Below are positions 34,061 through 42,628 of a DNA stretch of 64,000 bases, piece after piece; within the stretch, counting starts at the first letter, position 1, and each line of letters starts with the position of its first letter. The stretch comes from Terrimonas ginsenosidimutans. Lineage in GTDB: Bacteria; Bacteroidota; Bacteroidia; Chitinophagales; Chitinophagaceae. A program made the translations under genes and the position numbers. The notes beneath the pieces were generated by a model. It saw only the letters and a program-made list of their open reading frames with translations, was not told the DNA's origin and searched no databases. The stretch covers positions 1 through 64,000 of the forward strand of contig NZ_JAKLTR010000007.1 of assembly GCF_022012415.1 (NCBI RefSeq). Direction: 5' to 3'.

Positions 34061-35365
34061 ATGACATGGGATATTATTCTCACTATTTTACTTGTATTGC
34101 TGAATGGCTTTTTTGTTGCGGCTGAGTTTGCGATCGTTAAGGTCCGGGTTTCGCAGATCGAGGTAAGTGAGGGCCATAATAAGACGATTTCTGCCATTGC
34201 GAAGAACGTAGTGAACAATCTCGATAGTTATCTGGCGGCTACACAACTCGGGATCACACTGGCCTCGCTTGGGCTTGGCTGGGTAGGGGAAGATGTGATG
34301 ACGAGTATGATCCTTTCGGTCATAGATGGAATGGGATGGCAGATGCCTCCTGAAACCGCTCATAAGATCGCTTTACCGGTAGCCTTTCTCGTCATTACGA
34401 TCCTGCATATTGTGTTTGGCGAACTTGCGCCTAAATCGCTGGCGATCCGTAAGCCTGTGCCAACAACGTTTGCGGTGGCAGTGCCGCTAAAGATCTTCTT
34501 CTTTATCTTTCGTCCGTTTATCTGGCTGCTGAACGGTTTTGCAAATTTCATTCTGCGCCTGATCGGCATAAAGCCGGCGGGTGAGCATGGCGATATTCAT
34601 TCGGAAGAAGAATTGCGGGTGATCATTGCGGAAAGTCATGAAGGCGGGGTCCTGGAAGAAACCGAGAGAAGTCTGATCCAGAATGTGTTCAGCCTGGGAG
34701 ACCGTCAGGTGTCTGCGCTGATGACGCCCCGTAACGAGATCACCTGGCTGGATCTTAATGCTGATCCCGTGATCAATAAAGAAAAGATCCTTTCAACTCG
34801 CCATACACTTTATCCTTTAGCAAAAGATTCGCTCGACCAGGTGGTGGGATTTGTATACTCCAAAGATCTGATCAGTGATAACCTGGATGATCAGCTTCTG
34901 CGCTTGTCCGGCTTACAACGGAAAATGTTGCTGGTGACACCACATAACAGGGCGTACCAGGTACTGGAGCAATTCCGCAGGGAAAAAGTTTATCAGGCAA
35001 TGGTCGTCGATGAGTTTGGATCGGTAAAAGGAATTATCACCATCAATGATATTGTAGATGCATTGTTCGGTGATATTTCAGAAAATGATGAATTCGAATA
35101 TGCGATCCAGCTAAGAGCCGATGGAAGCATGCTGGTTGATGCTCAGATCCCTTTTGACGAGTTTGTCGAACGCCTGCAAATGCAAACCGACCGGGCAAAG
35201 GACAACCTCACCGGGTATGTTACGCTGGGTGGTTTCCTGCTGGAGAAATTGGGCAGAATACCCAAGAAAGGCGACCGCGTTAAATGGAGAAATATGCGTA
35301 TGGAAGTAGCAGAGATGGATCAGTTGCGTATTGCGAAGATCCTGGTTGTTCCGGCTGCGGTATAA
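34061..35365 (+). CDS. CNNM/CorC-type transporter (hemolysin C family)
   Basis: A 434-residue protein. Residues 1-190 form the DUF21/CNNM membrane domain (NGFFVAAEFAIVKVR, AATQLGITLASLGLGWVGE, FGELAPKSLAIR), followed by a CBS pair (VSALMTPRNEITWLD, AMVVDEFGSVKGIITINDIV) and a C-terminal transporter-associated domain. Family members handle Mg2+ or other cations and often protect against metal stress. The ATG at 34061 starts the first membrane helix; 54 upstream in-frame codons show no conservation. It follows the potassium island at 168 bases and may be unrelated to it. Confidence 0.9.
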   Translation: MTWDIILTILLVLLNGFFVAAEFAIVKVRVSQIEVSEGHNKTISAIAKNVVNNLDSYLAATQLGITLASLGLGWVGEDVMTSMILSVIDGMGWQMPPETAHKIALPVAFLVITILHIVFGELAPKSLAIRKPVPTTFAVAVPLKIFFFIFRPFIWLLNGFANFILRLIGIKPAGEHGDIHSEEELRVIIAESHEGGVLEETERSLIQNVFSLGDRQVSALMTPRNEITWLDLNADPVINKEKILSTRHTLYPLAKDSLDQVVGFVYSKDLISDNLDDQLLRLSGLQRKMLLVTPHNRAYQVLEQFRREKVYQAMVVDEFGSVKGIITINDIVDALFGDISENDEFEYAIQLRADGSMLVDAQIPFDEFVERLQMQTDRAKDNLTGYVTLGGFLLEKLGRIPKKGDRVKWRNMRMEVAEMDQLRIAKILVVPAAV

Positions 35366-35406
35366 ATATATCCGGTATAATCGTTTCCGTTTTAAAGTCA
35401 TAGTAT

Positions 35407-35459
35407 CGAAGTTCAAAAGTTTGAGAATAACATCCCGGTTTCTTAAGCTTTTGAACTTT
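35407..35459. repeat. AAAAGTTTGA-type inverted repeat
   Basis: GTTCAAAAGTTTGAGAA (35411-35427) pairs with 35440-35456 with two mismatches, and the match extends outward to 35407 and 35459. It lies after the CNNM gene and may serve as its terminator. It belongs to the A/T-rich repeat family seen near 11097. Confidence 0.75.
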
Positions 35460-35644
35460 GTGCATTATTCCACGCTGATATAGCCGCATTTAATATTCTA
35501 TTTGGTTCAATACACCATAAACCCGGGAGATTTTCATTTTCATAGCATAACTTGAAATCTCAATCCTACTTTCCCTCCCGTCCCTTTTTAAATTCACCCG
35601 ATTGAGGGTATTGCCACTTCCGCTGATCTTCGCAAATTCACATC

Positions 35645-36283
35645 ATGGATATAAGAGTTACCGTATTCGAAGACAACCCTATTATGCTGGATGCATATAA
35701 AGCGGTACTGAATGGAACAGAAGGATTTCATTGTGCAGGTGCTTATAAAGATTGTAATGATTGGAAGTATGTTATTGAGCGGACAACCCCCGACGTTGTG
35801 CTGATGGATATCGGGTTGCCGGGGCTGGATGGTATCGATGCCACGAAACTGATACATGAACAATTTCCGGACCTGCGCTTGCTGATCCAAACAGTATTTG
35901 ATGAAGATGAAAAGATCTTTGCTGCGCTATGTGCCGGAGCTCATGGTTATGTGCTGAAGAAAACCTCACCTGCGCAACTGCTTGATGCGATCACTGAAGT
36001 GTACAGGGGAGGCAGTTCATTCAGTCCGGCTATTGCCGCAAAAGTGGTGCAACTGTTCCGCCAGTTTGCTCCACCAGTCATCCCGGTTGCGTACGAATTG
36101 ACTGCGCGTGAGAAGCAAATTCTCCAATTAATGACAGAAGGGAAAAGCCTTCCGGTTATAGCGAAGGAGATATTCCTGGGTTATGAGACTGTTCGCAGTT
36201 ATGTAAAGACCATTTATCAGAAGCTGCATGTAGCCAGTGCAACGGAGGCCGTTGGGAAAGCAATCCGGGAGCGACTGGTTTGA
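35645..36283 (+). CDS. NarL/LuxR-type response regulator
   Basis: A 212-residue regulator. The receiver has Glu9-Asp10 and the phospho-acceptor Asp55 in VVLMDIGLPG; the C-terminal LuxR-type helix-turn-helix is LTAREKQILQLMTEGKSLPV then ETVRSYVKTIYQKL. It probably dimerises on DNA when phosphorylated. The matching NarX-type kinase is encoded at 37792, with two unknown genes in between, all in one direction and nearly touching. Confidence 0.93.
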   Translation: MDIRVTVFEDNPIMLDAYKAVLNGTEGFHCAGAYKDCNDWKYVIERTTPDVVLMDIGLPGLDGIDATKLIHEQFPDLRLLIQTVFDEDEKIFAALCAGAHGYVLKKTSPAQLLDAITEVYRGGSSFSPAIAAKVVQLFRQFAPPVIPVAYELTAREKQILQLMTEGKSLPVIAKEIFLGYETVRSYVKTIYQKLHVASATEAVGKAIRERLV

Positions 36284-36316
36284 AGACCGAACCTTTAACC
36301 GTTTAAACATATCATC

Positions 36317-37159
36317 ATGAAAATGCACTTTTTCAGTTTTCTGACTGGAACCTTCGTAGCCTGCGCTACGCTCGCCTTCATTTCCTGGCAGGATAAAAGC
36401 AATACGGAGAAAAAGCCGGACAAGGGTAAAGATCCCTGTTTCTGCAGTGCTGTTGCCGACTACGACCGTATTTCCCTCGAAGATGCACTGAAGATCGTGG
36501 GAAATTATGGCAACATTGAACGGCTCACTTCTGAACTGGTCGTAAATACTCCCTTATCAGGAAACCTTTTTCCCTGGAATACAGGTTTGGAAAGGACTGA
36601 AATCTCCCGGCTGAGGGAAGTTCACAAACGGGACGATGCAAGGGCCATCTGGTTCAGCCTGGACAAATTGAAAGCTTATATCTGCGCCATCGAAAAACAA
36701 GTGTCGAAAATAGATACAAGTGCATGCAAGATCCGCAATCTTGGTATAAGGATGTATTACGGCCGCTATACCGGTGAGGTGGACGAAGTGGCCCGGGATT
36801 ATGTGGACCGTCATACGATATTCATGGTGCCGACTTATGTGTCGGACAGTATGCCTGTTAGATTTGACGGAGATATTTTTTACCGCTATAAACACCAGGA
36901 TTTCGATCCATGGGCATCATCCCGATGCAAGATCAACACGTTCCGCTATCCACCTGACCAACTTCCCACAAAACCGCTTGATGCGATACTAAGCATTTCG
37001 CCAAACTATGGCAGAAGGATCCGTCTTCTCTGGCCGGGCATAGATTCACTGCCACCTGCCAATGGCCCGTTTTCCTTTGAAACATCCCTGTATTTCGATG
37101 GCCCGTTGATGAACCAGGGACAATTAACGCCACCTTTTTCCGGCGGAACTTCATTCTAA
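36317..37159 (+). CDS. Unknown exported or membrane-anchored protein in a two-component operon
   Basis: A 280-residue protein with an N-terminal hydrophobic segment (FFSFLTGTFVACATLAFISW) followed by a Lys-rich linker and CFCSAV. The rest is soluble, with Trp/Tyr-rich motifs (GIRMYYGRYTGEVDE, HTIFMVPTY, FDPWASSRCKINTFRYP). I do not recognise a family. It lies 33 bases after the response regulator and 9 bases before a membrane protein gene, so it may be a target or sensor part of this system. The N-terminal segment may be a signal anchor. Confidence 0.7.
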   Translation: MKMHFFSFLTGTFVACATLAFISWQDKSNTEKKPDKGKDPCFCSAVADYDRISLEDALKIVGNYGNIERLTSELVVNTPLSGNLFPWNTGLERTEISRLREVHKRDDARAIWFSLDKLKAYICAIEKQVSKIDTSACKIRNLGIRMYYGRYTGEVDEVARDYVDRHTIFMVPTYVSDSMPVRFDGDIFYRYKHQDFDPWASSRCKINTFRYPPDQLPTKPLDAILSISPNYGRRIRLLWPGIDSLPPANGPFSFETSLYFDGPLMNQGQLTPPFSGGTSF

Positions 37160-37168
37160 TAAGCTTGT

Positions 37169-37810
37169 ATGACCCTCGAAATTAAAAACATTCTGCTCGT
37201 CTGTGAAATCATCGCCGCTGTTGCCGGACTGATCTATTACCGGAAAACCCCGATCAAATTATTCTCCTGGTTCCTGGTGGCAGTGGCGATCATTGAGCTG
37301 ACGGGATTGTACATGCGTCTTAAGGAATGGTATGGGCCGTTGTTGAAATTTTACACACTGATCGCAATACCCTTGCAGATGATCATGCTGCACGGAGTAT
37401 TTATCATCTATTTTAGGTTCACCAAAAAGAAAACGGTGCCATGGATCTGCCTGGGGGTATATCTTTTGTCGTTTGTAACGGAAATGTTATTTCTTACCGG
37501 TACAAAAAACGTGTATCTCTCTGCCAGTTATTCGACAGGTAATATTTGCCTCCTCGTGCTGATAATGCTGTATTTCCAGCATATTATGAAAACGCCGGAG
37601 ATATTCTATCTCAGATCCGGTATGATGTTTTATATCTGTACCGGACTGTTGTTATTCTATCTCGGGTCATTTCCTTTTTTTGCTTTGTTCAATTACCTGG
37701 TTGAAAACTATTCGGCCTTTCAAAAAAAATATTATTGGGCAATGATGACCCTTAGCTGCCTGATGTACCTAACCTTTACCGCAGGTTTTATATGGAGCAA
37801 ACAGAAATAA
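37169..37810 (+). CDS. Polytopic membrane protein of unknown function
   Basis: A 213-residue protein with about six or seven hydrophobic helices (NILLVCEIIAAVAGLIYY, WFLVAVAIIELTGLYM, IALQMIMLHG-type region, CLGVYLLSFVTEMLF, ICLLVLIMLYFQ, MFYICTGLLLFYLG). No family motif is seen. The reading frame overlaps the start of the kinase gene by 19 bases, so translation is probably coupled; it may be a sensor partner of that kinase. Confidence 0.75.
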   Translation: MTLEIKNILLVCEIIAAVAGLIYYRKTPIKLFSWFLVAVAIIELTGLYMRLKEWYGPLLKFYTLIAIPLQMIMLHGVFIIYFRFTKKKTVPWICLGVYLLSFVTEMLFLTGTKNVYLSASYSTGNICLLVLIMLYFQHIMKTPEIFYLRSGMMFYICTGLLLFYLGSFPFFALFNYLVENYSAFQKKYYWAMMTLSCLMYLTFTAGFIWSKQK

Positions 37811-38547
37811 ACATCTTCCTTATATTAGCCAATGTAGTGATACTCGTCTTTATAGCGGGTATCATTGTATTTATTTTACAGTATAGAAAAAGAATGCTGA
37901 TCCACAGGCGTGAGTTGCTGGAAAAAGAGTTTGCCACCCGGAAAGATACACTGTACCAGGTGAGCCGGGATCTGCATGACGATATCGGAGCGGGAATGAG
38001 TGGTATCAATATGCTGCTGCAGCTGGCTATTGCTCAAACGAAGAACGGGCAGCAGCAGCCTGCTTCAGACTCTCTTCAGCATATACAGGGCTATACAGAA
38101 GATGTAATTGAAAAGATCAGTGACCTGTCCTTTCTTTTGCAACCCAAAGCTGAAACAATGAGTATCGTTTTTGACCGGTTAAAGCAATATGCAGAAACGT
38201 TATGCAATGCGAAGAATATACAATTTCATTCTGCCAGCATTGAAGAGGTGAAGCTTTTGCAACTTGATCTGTTGCACCGGCGAAATATTTTCCTCATTTG
38301 TAAAGAAGCGATCAATAATGCAATAAAATATAGTAATACCTCAGATCTTTTTTTCAGCATTTCAAAGCAGGATAGCATGTATAAAATAACAATTAAAGAC
38401 GAAGGGATCGGGTTTTTGATAAACAGATCTCCTTCAGGTAATGGTATTGGAAATATGCAGGCACGATGCAGGGAGATCAACGTGCTGTTTGAGATCTCCA
38501 CGGAATTGGGAAAGGGTACTGCTATCAGTATCCGCATCCCTTCATAG
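37792..38547 (+). CDS. NarX-type sensor histidine kinase
   Basis: A 251-residue kinase with a single N-terminal membrane helix (residues 8-30), a HisKA_3 dimerisation domain with His62 in SRDLHDDIGAGMSG, and an HATPase domain (ICKEAINNAIKYSNTS, IKDEGIGF, GNGIGNMQARC). It has no large sensor domain, so the input probably comes through the membrane or through the two unknown proteins encoded just upstream. Its response regulator is at 35645. Confidence 0.92.
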   Translation: MEQTEINIFLILANVVILVFIAGIIVFILQYRKRMLIHRRELLEKEFATRKDTLYQVSRDLHDDIGAGMSGINMLLQLAIAQTKNGQQQPASDSLQHIQGYTEDVIEKISDLSFLLQPKAETMSIVFDRLKQYAETLCNAKNIQFHSASIEEVKLLQLDLLHRRNIFLICKEAINNAIKYSNTSDLFFSISKQDSMYKITIKDEGIGFLINRSPSGNGIGNMQARCREINVLFEISTELGKGTAISIRIPS

Positions 38548-38719
38548 ATCAGGCTTATGATCTGCCATTGAATCTTGAATATTGCAATGACAATGGTCTT
38601 TGCTGAATTAAGCACTACGCTCATTCAATTACATCAAACAAATCACCGCCTTAGCTAAATACCCCCAATTGCGGGGGTGGAAATGCATACCACTTGCTTC
38701 AACTTTGAAGAAAAAGAAT

Positions 38720-39949
38720 ATGCAATCCTTCAACACTCCTTCAACTCCAGCTGGCGATCTGCCTGAGCCGCACAGATTTTCCTTCAGGCATCTTTCCTGG
38801 TTGTTGCCGCTGATAACCATGTTCTTTTCCTGCGATACTGCGTTCCGCATTGCAGGTGCGAACGAAGATATAAGTGTAACGGAAGCGGCCAGCGATACGG
38901 AGACCCTGCTCCAGGATGCCATCAATACCCTGCAAGACGAATCGCAGAGCTGGCAAACGACGTTAAAGAATCTGGCGGATCAATTGACCGGTGAAACGCA
39001 AAGCACCATCAGTAATGAAGTGACAGATCTTATTGCAAGAGCGCAGGCATCAGCCGGCGCCGAGTTGAAATGTTATACAGATTTCTTCAGAACAAGAATG
39101 AAGCAGGAACTGACACGATTGATCGATATGGTCCGAGGCCGGAATGACCTGCCTTCATTAGAACCCATCTTCTGTACCGCAGTGCCTTCATCCATAGATA
39201 TGAACCTTGCTCCAGACAGAAGGAATAAGATTGAACTCTTCGGGTATGATTTTGACAGATATAGTATCTCCGGTGCGAATATAAAAGCAGCCTTGATCAG
39301 TACCTCCGGGATGGTAGACGTGACCGAACATCTTACACAGCAATCCATTTATCTGATGACGTTGAACCTGGGAAGCAATGGTATTCAACTCACAGAAAAT
39401 TCATCAAAGATCAGGTTTACCAGTGGCGGTAAATTGATTGCTGAATTGCCTGTTATCCAGCAGAGGATCGCAAGATGTGCAGTCACTGAAGGAGATCTTA
39501 GGCCGATCGAAGACATCCTGGATTTTGTTCCGGGAAAAGTGGGCGCTGGTGACCGCGATTTTGGTGGCTCAGTAAAGATCAGGATGACATTCAAGCTGTC
39601 TGTTTCCAGCGATGGACAAAGTGTTTCCGCAAAAATCTTCATGAGGGCAAAAGAATACCAAACAATGGCCAATGATCACAGCCACGCTGAAAAGACCGAA
39701 ACTTTTACGTTGTACCGGGCGCCTGCCGGCTATCTGATCGAGGACATACTCAGTGAAAAGAACTACGTCTATGAAGGTATCGATAAGGATCATGATGTGG
39801 AGATCTTCAATATCGCCGGCGGCTATGCTATAAAAAAACTAAAGGTGTATGGAGACCGCTGGGGAGAGGATATTGGAAGTTACACCAAAGCAAGTTTTTA
39901 TCTGCAGGATATTAAGGTCAGGCTCCGGCAGTCCCGGAACTGCAGGTAA
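38720..39949 (+). CDS. Unknown lipoprotein-like protein, first of a pair
   Basis: A 409-residue protein. Near the N-terminus is a hydrophobic run ending in a lipobox-like MFFSC (LLPLITMFFSC), preceded by an unusually long ~26-residue polar start. Next comes a helical part (VTEAASDTETLLQDAINTLQ) with CYTDFFRTRMKQELTRLIDM, then beta-rich regions: ELFGYDFDRYSISGANIKAA and YLMTLNLGSNGIQLTENSSK look like an Ig-like sandwich. I do not recognise a named family. A gene of similar standing follows 50 bases downstream. Confidence 0.7.
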   Translation: MQSFNTPSTPAGDLPEPHRFSFRHLSWLLPLITMFFSCDTAFRIAGANEDISVTEAASDTETLLQDAINTLQDESQSWQTTLKNLADQLTGETQSTISNEVTDLIARAQASAGAELKCYTDFFRTRMKQELTRLIDMVRGRNDLPSLEPIFCTAVPSSIDMNLAPDRRNKIELFGYDFDRYSISGANIKAALISTSGMVDVTEHLTQQSIYLMTLNLGSNGIQLTENSSKIRFTSGGKLIAELPVIQQRIARCAVTEGDLRPIEDILDFVPGKVGAGDRDFGGSVKIRMTFKLSVSSDGQSVSAKIFMRAKEYQTMANDHSHAEKTETFTLYRAPAGYLIEDILSEKNYVYEGIDKDHDVEIFNIAGGYAIKKLKVYGDRWGEDIGSYTKASFYLQDIKVRLRQSRNCR

Positions 39950-39999
39950 AGGCGGGGTTCAACCTTGTATTTATTTTTTAACCATTAAATAGTACGATC

Positions 40000-41106
40000 A
40001 TGTCAGACTTTCTTATTACCGATCTATCAACGGCACAAATTAATGATGCCCAGGTAAAAAAATTTGTAGACCATGTTGTCGATTACCTCAAGCCACAGAT
40101 CTATGAGGCTCTATACAACAGGTCGGAGAACAAACCCGCGAATTATGAACCGCTTTCTGCGGGTGTAAAACAAGCGAAGAACTACAAATCGCTTGCGGCC
40201 GTGGTTCATGAACGACTGGCTGCTAAAAGTGTTGACCAGGTAAAGTCTATGTTGTTAGACAGGGGGCCAAGACTGGAGCTCGCACGGGCGACCCGGGTAA
40301 ATTTTGAACCGGAAGCATATAAAGATGCGGTGGTAAAATTTAAAAGAACCGATTTTAAAACCGATTTCCGGTATGTGAATGATAGCCTGTTCACCAGGCG
40401 CTTCGCCGGTATATTGGAACTGACAGACGATGCCGCGCCGGAAGAACGGGCCGCAAACGTAGCACTTGCATCCACCATTTCCGTTGCAAGAACATTGAAA
40501 CTCATGTTGAAGACGGTGAAGTGCGTGGATGAGACCGATCCTGAATGGTGGGGTAAAGATTCGATTTCCGTAGGTGGCGTTGCTGTAGACGACAAGGATG
40601 TAACCACGAAGATCGCCGCCTTTTCAGCTGGAACGTTCAATGACGGGAATGTGAAACACTTCAACCCGGACCATGAGTTGAAATCATTCCGTCTCGACAA
40701 TGTGAATCCCTCCGTATTCACTGCATTTCTTACCATCGCGGAAAAAGACAATGGGGGTTTCAGCGACTTTCTCCAGGAACTGTATGAGTCGATCAAAGCT
40801 CACCTCGTAGTTATCCTTACCGCTATCGGTGCAGCAGCGGGAACAGCTATTGGTGCGGCTATTGGCGGAACCGTAGGCACTGCGATAGCGGGACCTTTGG
40901 GTACGGTCATCGGTGCTGCAGCTGGCATGATCCTCGGCGCACTGGTTGGCTGGCTCGTTGGCGTGCTCAAAGATGACATCTTCGACCCACGCGTGTATGC
41001 GATCAAATTGAAAAGGAACGTGCCTTTTGTGGGACCGGTGAAACGTCTTAACTATCGCGACTTCGGCGGAACCTACTATATGGATGTATACTGGATGGCC
41101 TCGTAG
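40000..41106 (+). CDS. Unknown protein with a glycine-zipper membrane segment, second of a pair
   Basis: A 368-residue protein without a signal peptide. The N-terminal ~260 residues are soluble, with an acidic KCVDETDPEWWGKDSISVGG motif near 168-187 and a conserved-looking AEKDNGGFSDFLQELY. Residues 267-326 form one long Gly/Ala-rich hydrophobic segment (repeats of AIGAAAGTAIGAAIG type), able to insert in membranes as a glycine zipper. A short polar tail (YRDFGGTYYMDVYWMAS) ends the protein. No family recognised; pore formation or a membrane-active effector is possible but unproven. Confidence 0.7.
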   Translation: MSDFLITDLSTAQINDAQVKKFVDHVVDYLKPQIYEALYNRSENKPANYEPLSAGVKQAKNYKSLAAVVHERLAAKSVDQVKSMLLDRGPRLELARATRVNFEPEAYKDAVVKFKRTDFKTDFRYVNDSLFTRRFAGILELTDDAAPEERAANVALASTISVARTLKLMLKTVKCVDETDPEWWGKDSISVGGVAVDDKDVTTKIAAFSAGTFNDGNVKHFNPDHELKSFRLDNVNPSVFTAFLTIAEKDNGGFSDFLQELYESIKAHLVVILTAIGAAAGTAIGAAIGGTVGTAIAGPLGTVIGAAAGMILGALVGWLVGVLKDDIFDPRVYAIKLKRNVPFVGPVKRLNYRDFGGTYYMDVYWMAS

Positions 41107-41130
41107 GAAAGCAAAGAAGGAATGAGCAGA

Positions 41131-41187
41131 GCTTAAAAGTCTGGTGTGGCGAACAACTCAACGGTTCGCCCACCTGAACTTTTAAGC
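41131..41187 (+). terminator. 24-bp inverted repeat, terminator of the unknown gene pair
   Basis: 41131-41154 pairs with 41164-41187 with three mismatches, outer part GCTTAAAAGT / ACTTTTAAGC, followed by TTT. It starts 24 bases after the stop at 41106. Confidence 0.7.
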
Positions 41188-41304
41188 TTTGTGTTTACCC
41201 ACCCTTTCATGACCAACAACTTTTATGCATATGGGTTGTTATAGATAAATATTTTGCCGGGGCGCGTCAAAGCCCGGGCAGTGTTATGGAAATATTGTAT
41301 TCGC

Positions 41305-41312
41305 TAAATTTG
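41305..41312 (+). promoter_or_regulatory. Candidate -7 element (TAAATTTG) for the LLM oxidoreductase gene
   Basis: TAAATTTG fits TAnnTTTG exactly and lies 32 bases before the ATG at 41345. The -33 position has GTTA rather than TTG. Confidence 0.3.
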
Positions 41313-41344
41313 TGGATACTTATGCAAATCTTATTAAAAAATAT

Positions 41345-42367
41345 ATGAAAAAGATCGGGTTTTTATCTTTTGGTCACTGGGCGAATCATCCGGCGTATAG
41401 CACGAGAACAGCGGGTGATACATTGCTCCAATCCATTGATCTTGCCGTGGCCGCAGAAGAGATCGGGATCGATGGTGCGTATTTTCGTGTGCATCACTTC
41501 GCAAAGCAGCTGGCTTCACCATTTCCGCTATTGTCGGCTATTGGTGCAAAAACAAGCAAGATCGAGATCGGTACCGGTGTGATCGATATGCGGTATGAAA
41601 ATCCATTGTATATGGTGGAAGAAGCGGGAGCCACGGATCTTATCGCAGGGGGGCGCTTACAGTTAGGGATCAGCAGAGGATCGCCCGAGCAGGTAATTGA
41701 CGGATGGAAGTATTTTGGGTACAAGCCGGCAGAAGGTGAGAATGACTCCGATATGGGGCGGATCAAGGGCTTGAAATTTTTAGAGCACCTGAACGGCGTT
41801 GGCTTTGCGCAGCCAAACCCCAATCCGATGTTTCCAAATCCTCCCGGCCTGCTGCGATTGGAACCTTATTCCGAAGGGTTGCGTGATCGTATCTGGTGGG
41901 GTGCTGCTTCCAATGCTACGGCGGTATGGGCCGCGGAAAATGGCATGAATCTTCAAAGTTCAACATTGAAATTTGATGAGAGCGGAAAGCCGTTCCATAT
42001 ACAACAGGCGGAACAGATCAGATTATATAAAGAGGCCTGGAAAAAAGCGGGACATAAACGCGAACCGCGGGTATCTGTGAGCCGGTCGATTTTTGCATTG
42101 ATTAACGAGCAGGACAGGCAGTATTTCGGGCGTGAAGGCCGCAGTACAGACCAGATCGGTGTACTGGAAGCAGACAGAAGGGCGATCTTCGGCAGAAGTT
42201 ATGCCGCAGAACCTGATCAGCTGATCAAAGAGCTGGCACAGGATGAAGCGCTGCAGGAGGCTGATACGATCCTTCTGACGATCCCTAATACTCTGGGTGT
42301 TGAATATAACGTCCATGTACTTTCTGCTATACTCGATCATGTAGCTCCGGGACTGGGGTGGCGTTAA
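41345..42367 (+). CDS. LLM-class flavin-dependent oxidoreductase (luciferase-like)
   Basis: A 340-residue TIM-barrel flavin enzyme. Family marks: MKKIGFLSFGHW at the first strand, AEEIGIDGAYFRVHHFAKQL, IGTGVIDMRYENPLYMVEEA and GGRLQLGISRGSPEQVIDGW. Such enzymes use reduced FMN or F420 to oxidise varied small molecules; the substrate is unknown. The ATG at 41345 matches the family start better than an upstream in-frame codon at 41312. Next to it, after 261 bases, is a flavin monooxygenase gene. Confidence 0.9.
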   Translation: MKKIGFLSFGHWANHPAYSTRTAGDTLLQSIDLAVAAEEIGIDGAYFRVHHFAKQLASPFPLLSAIGAKTSKIEIGTGVIDMRYENPLYMVEEAGATDLIAGGRLQLGISRGSPEQVIDGWKYFGYKPAEGENDSDMGRIKGLKFLEHLNGVGFAQPNPNPMFPNPPGLLRLEPYSEGLRDRIWWGAASNATAVWAAENGMNLQSSTLKFDESGKPFHIQQAEQIRLYKEAWKKAGHKREPRVSVSRSIFALINEQDRQYFGREGRSTDQIGVLEADRRAIFGRSYAAEPDQLIKELAQDEALQEADTILLTIPNTLGVEYNVHVLSAILDHVAPGLGWR

Positions 42368-42390
42368 GTTGATTGGTGCAGGTTCCCCAT

Positions 42391-42482
42391 GGATGAACGC
42401 AGATCAAAGGGCGGGGCGCGGATAGTTTTCTGCCGGACAGGTATTGTCTGCGTATCTGCGAGCCTTGATCTGCGTTCATTCC
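42391..42482. repeat. GATGAACGCAGATCAA inverted repeat
   Basis: GGATGAACGCAGATCAA (42391-42407) pairs with 42465-42482, with one extra base. The inner part shows weaker pairing (GCGCGGATAG with CGTATCTGCG). It lies just after the LLM gene stop. Confidence 0.75.
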
Positions 42483-42628
42483 ATCTAACAAAAACTTATC
42501 TGCCTTACGCAGTGCGGCAGACAAGACAGTTAGCTACCTTACTCTACTTTGACCAATGTCTTATAATCTGCGGCAACCTTACGCAGACGTTTTTAAACTG
42601 ACTCGAACCTTCAAAAGGAAGTCTCTTC

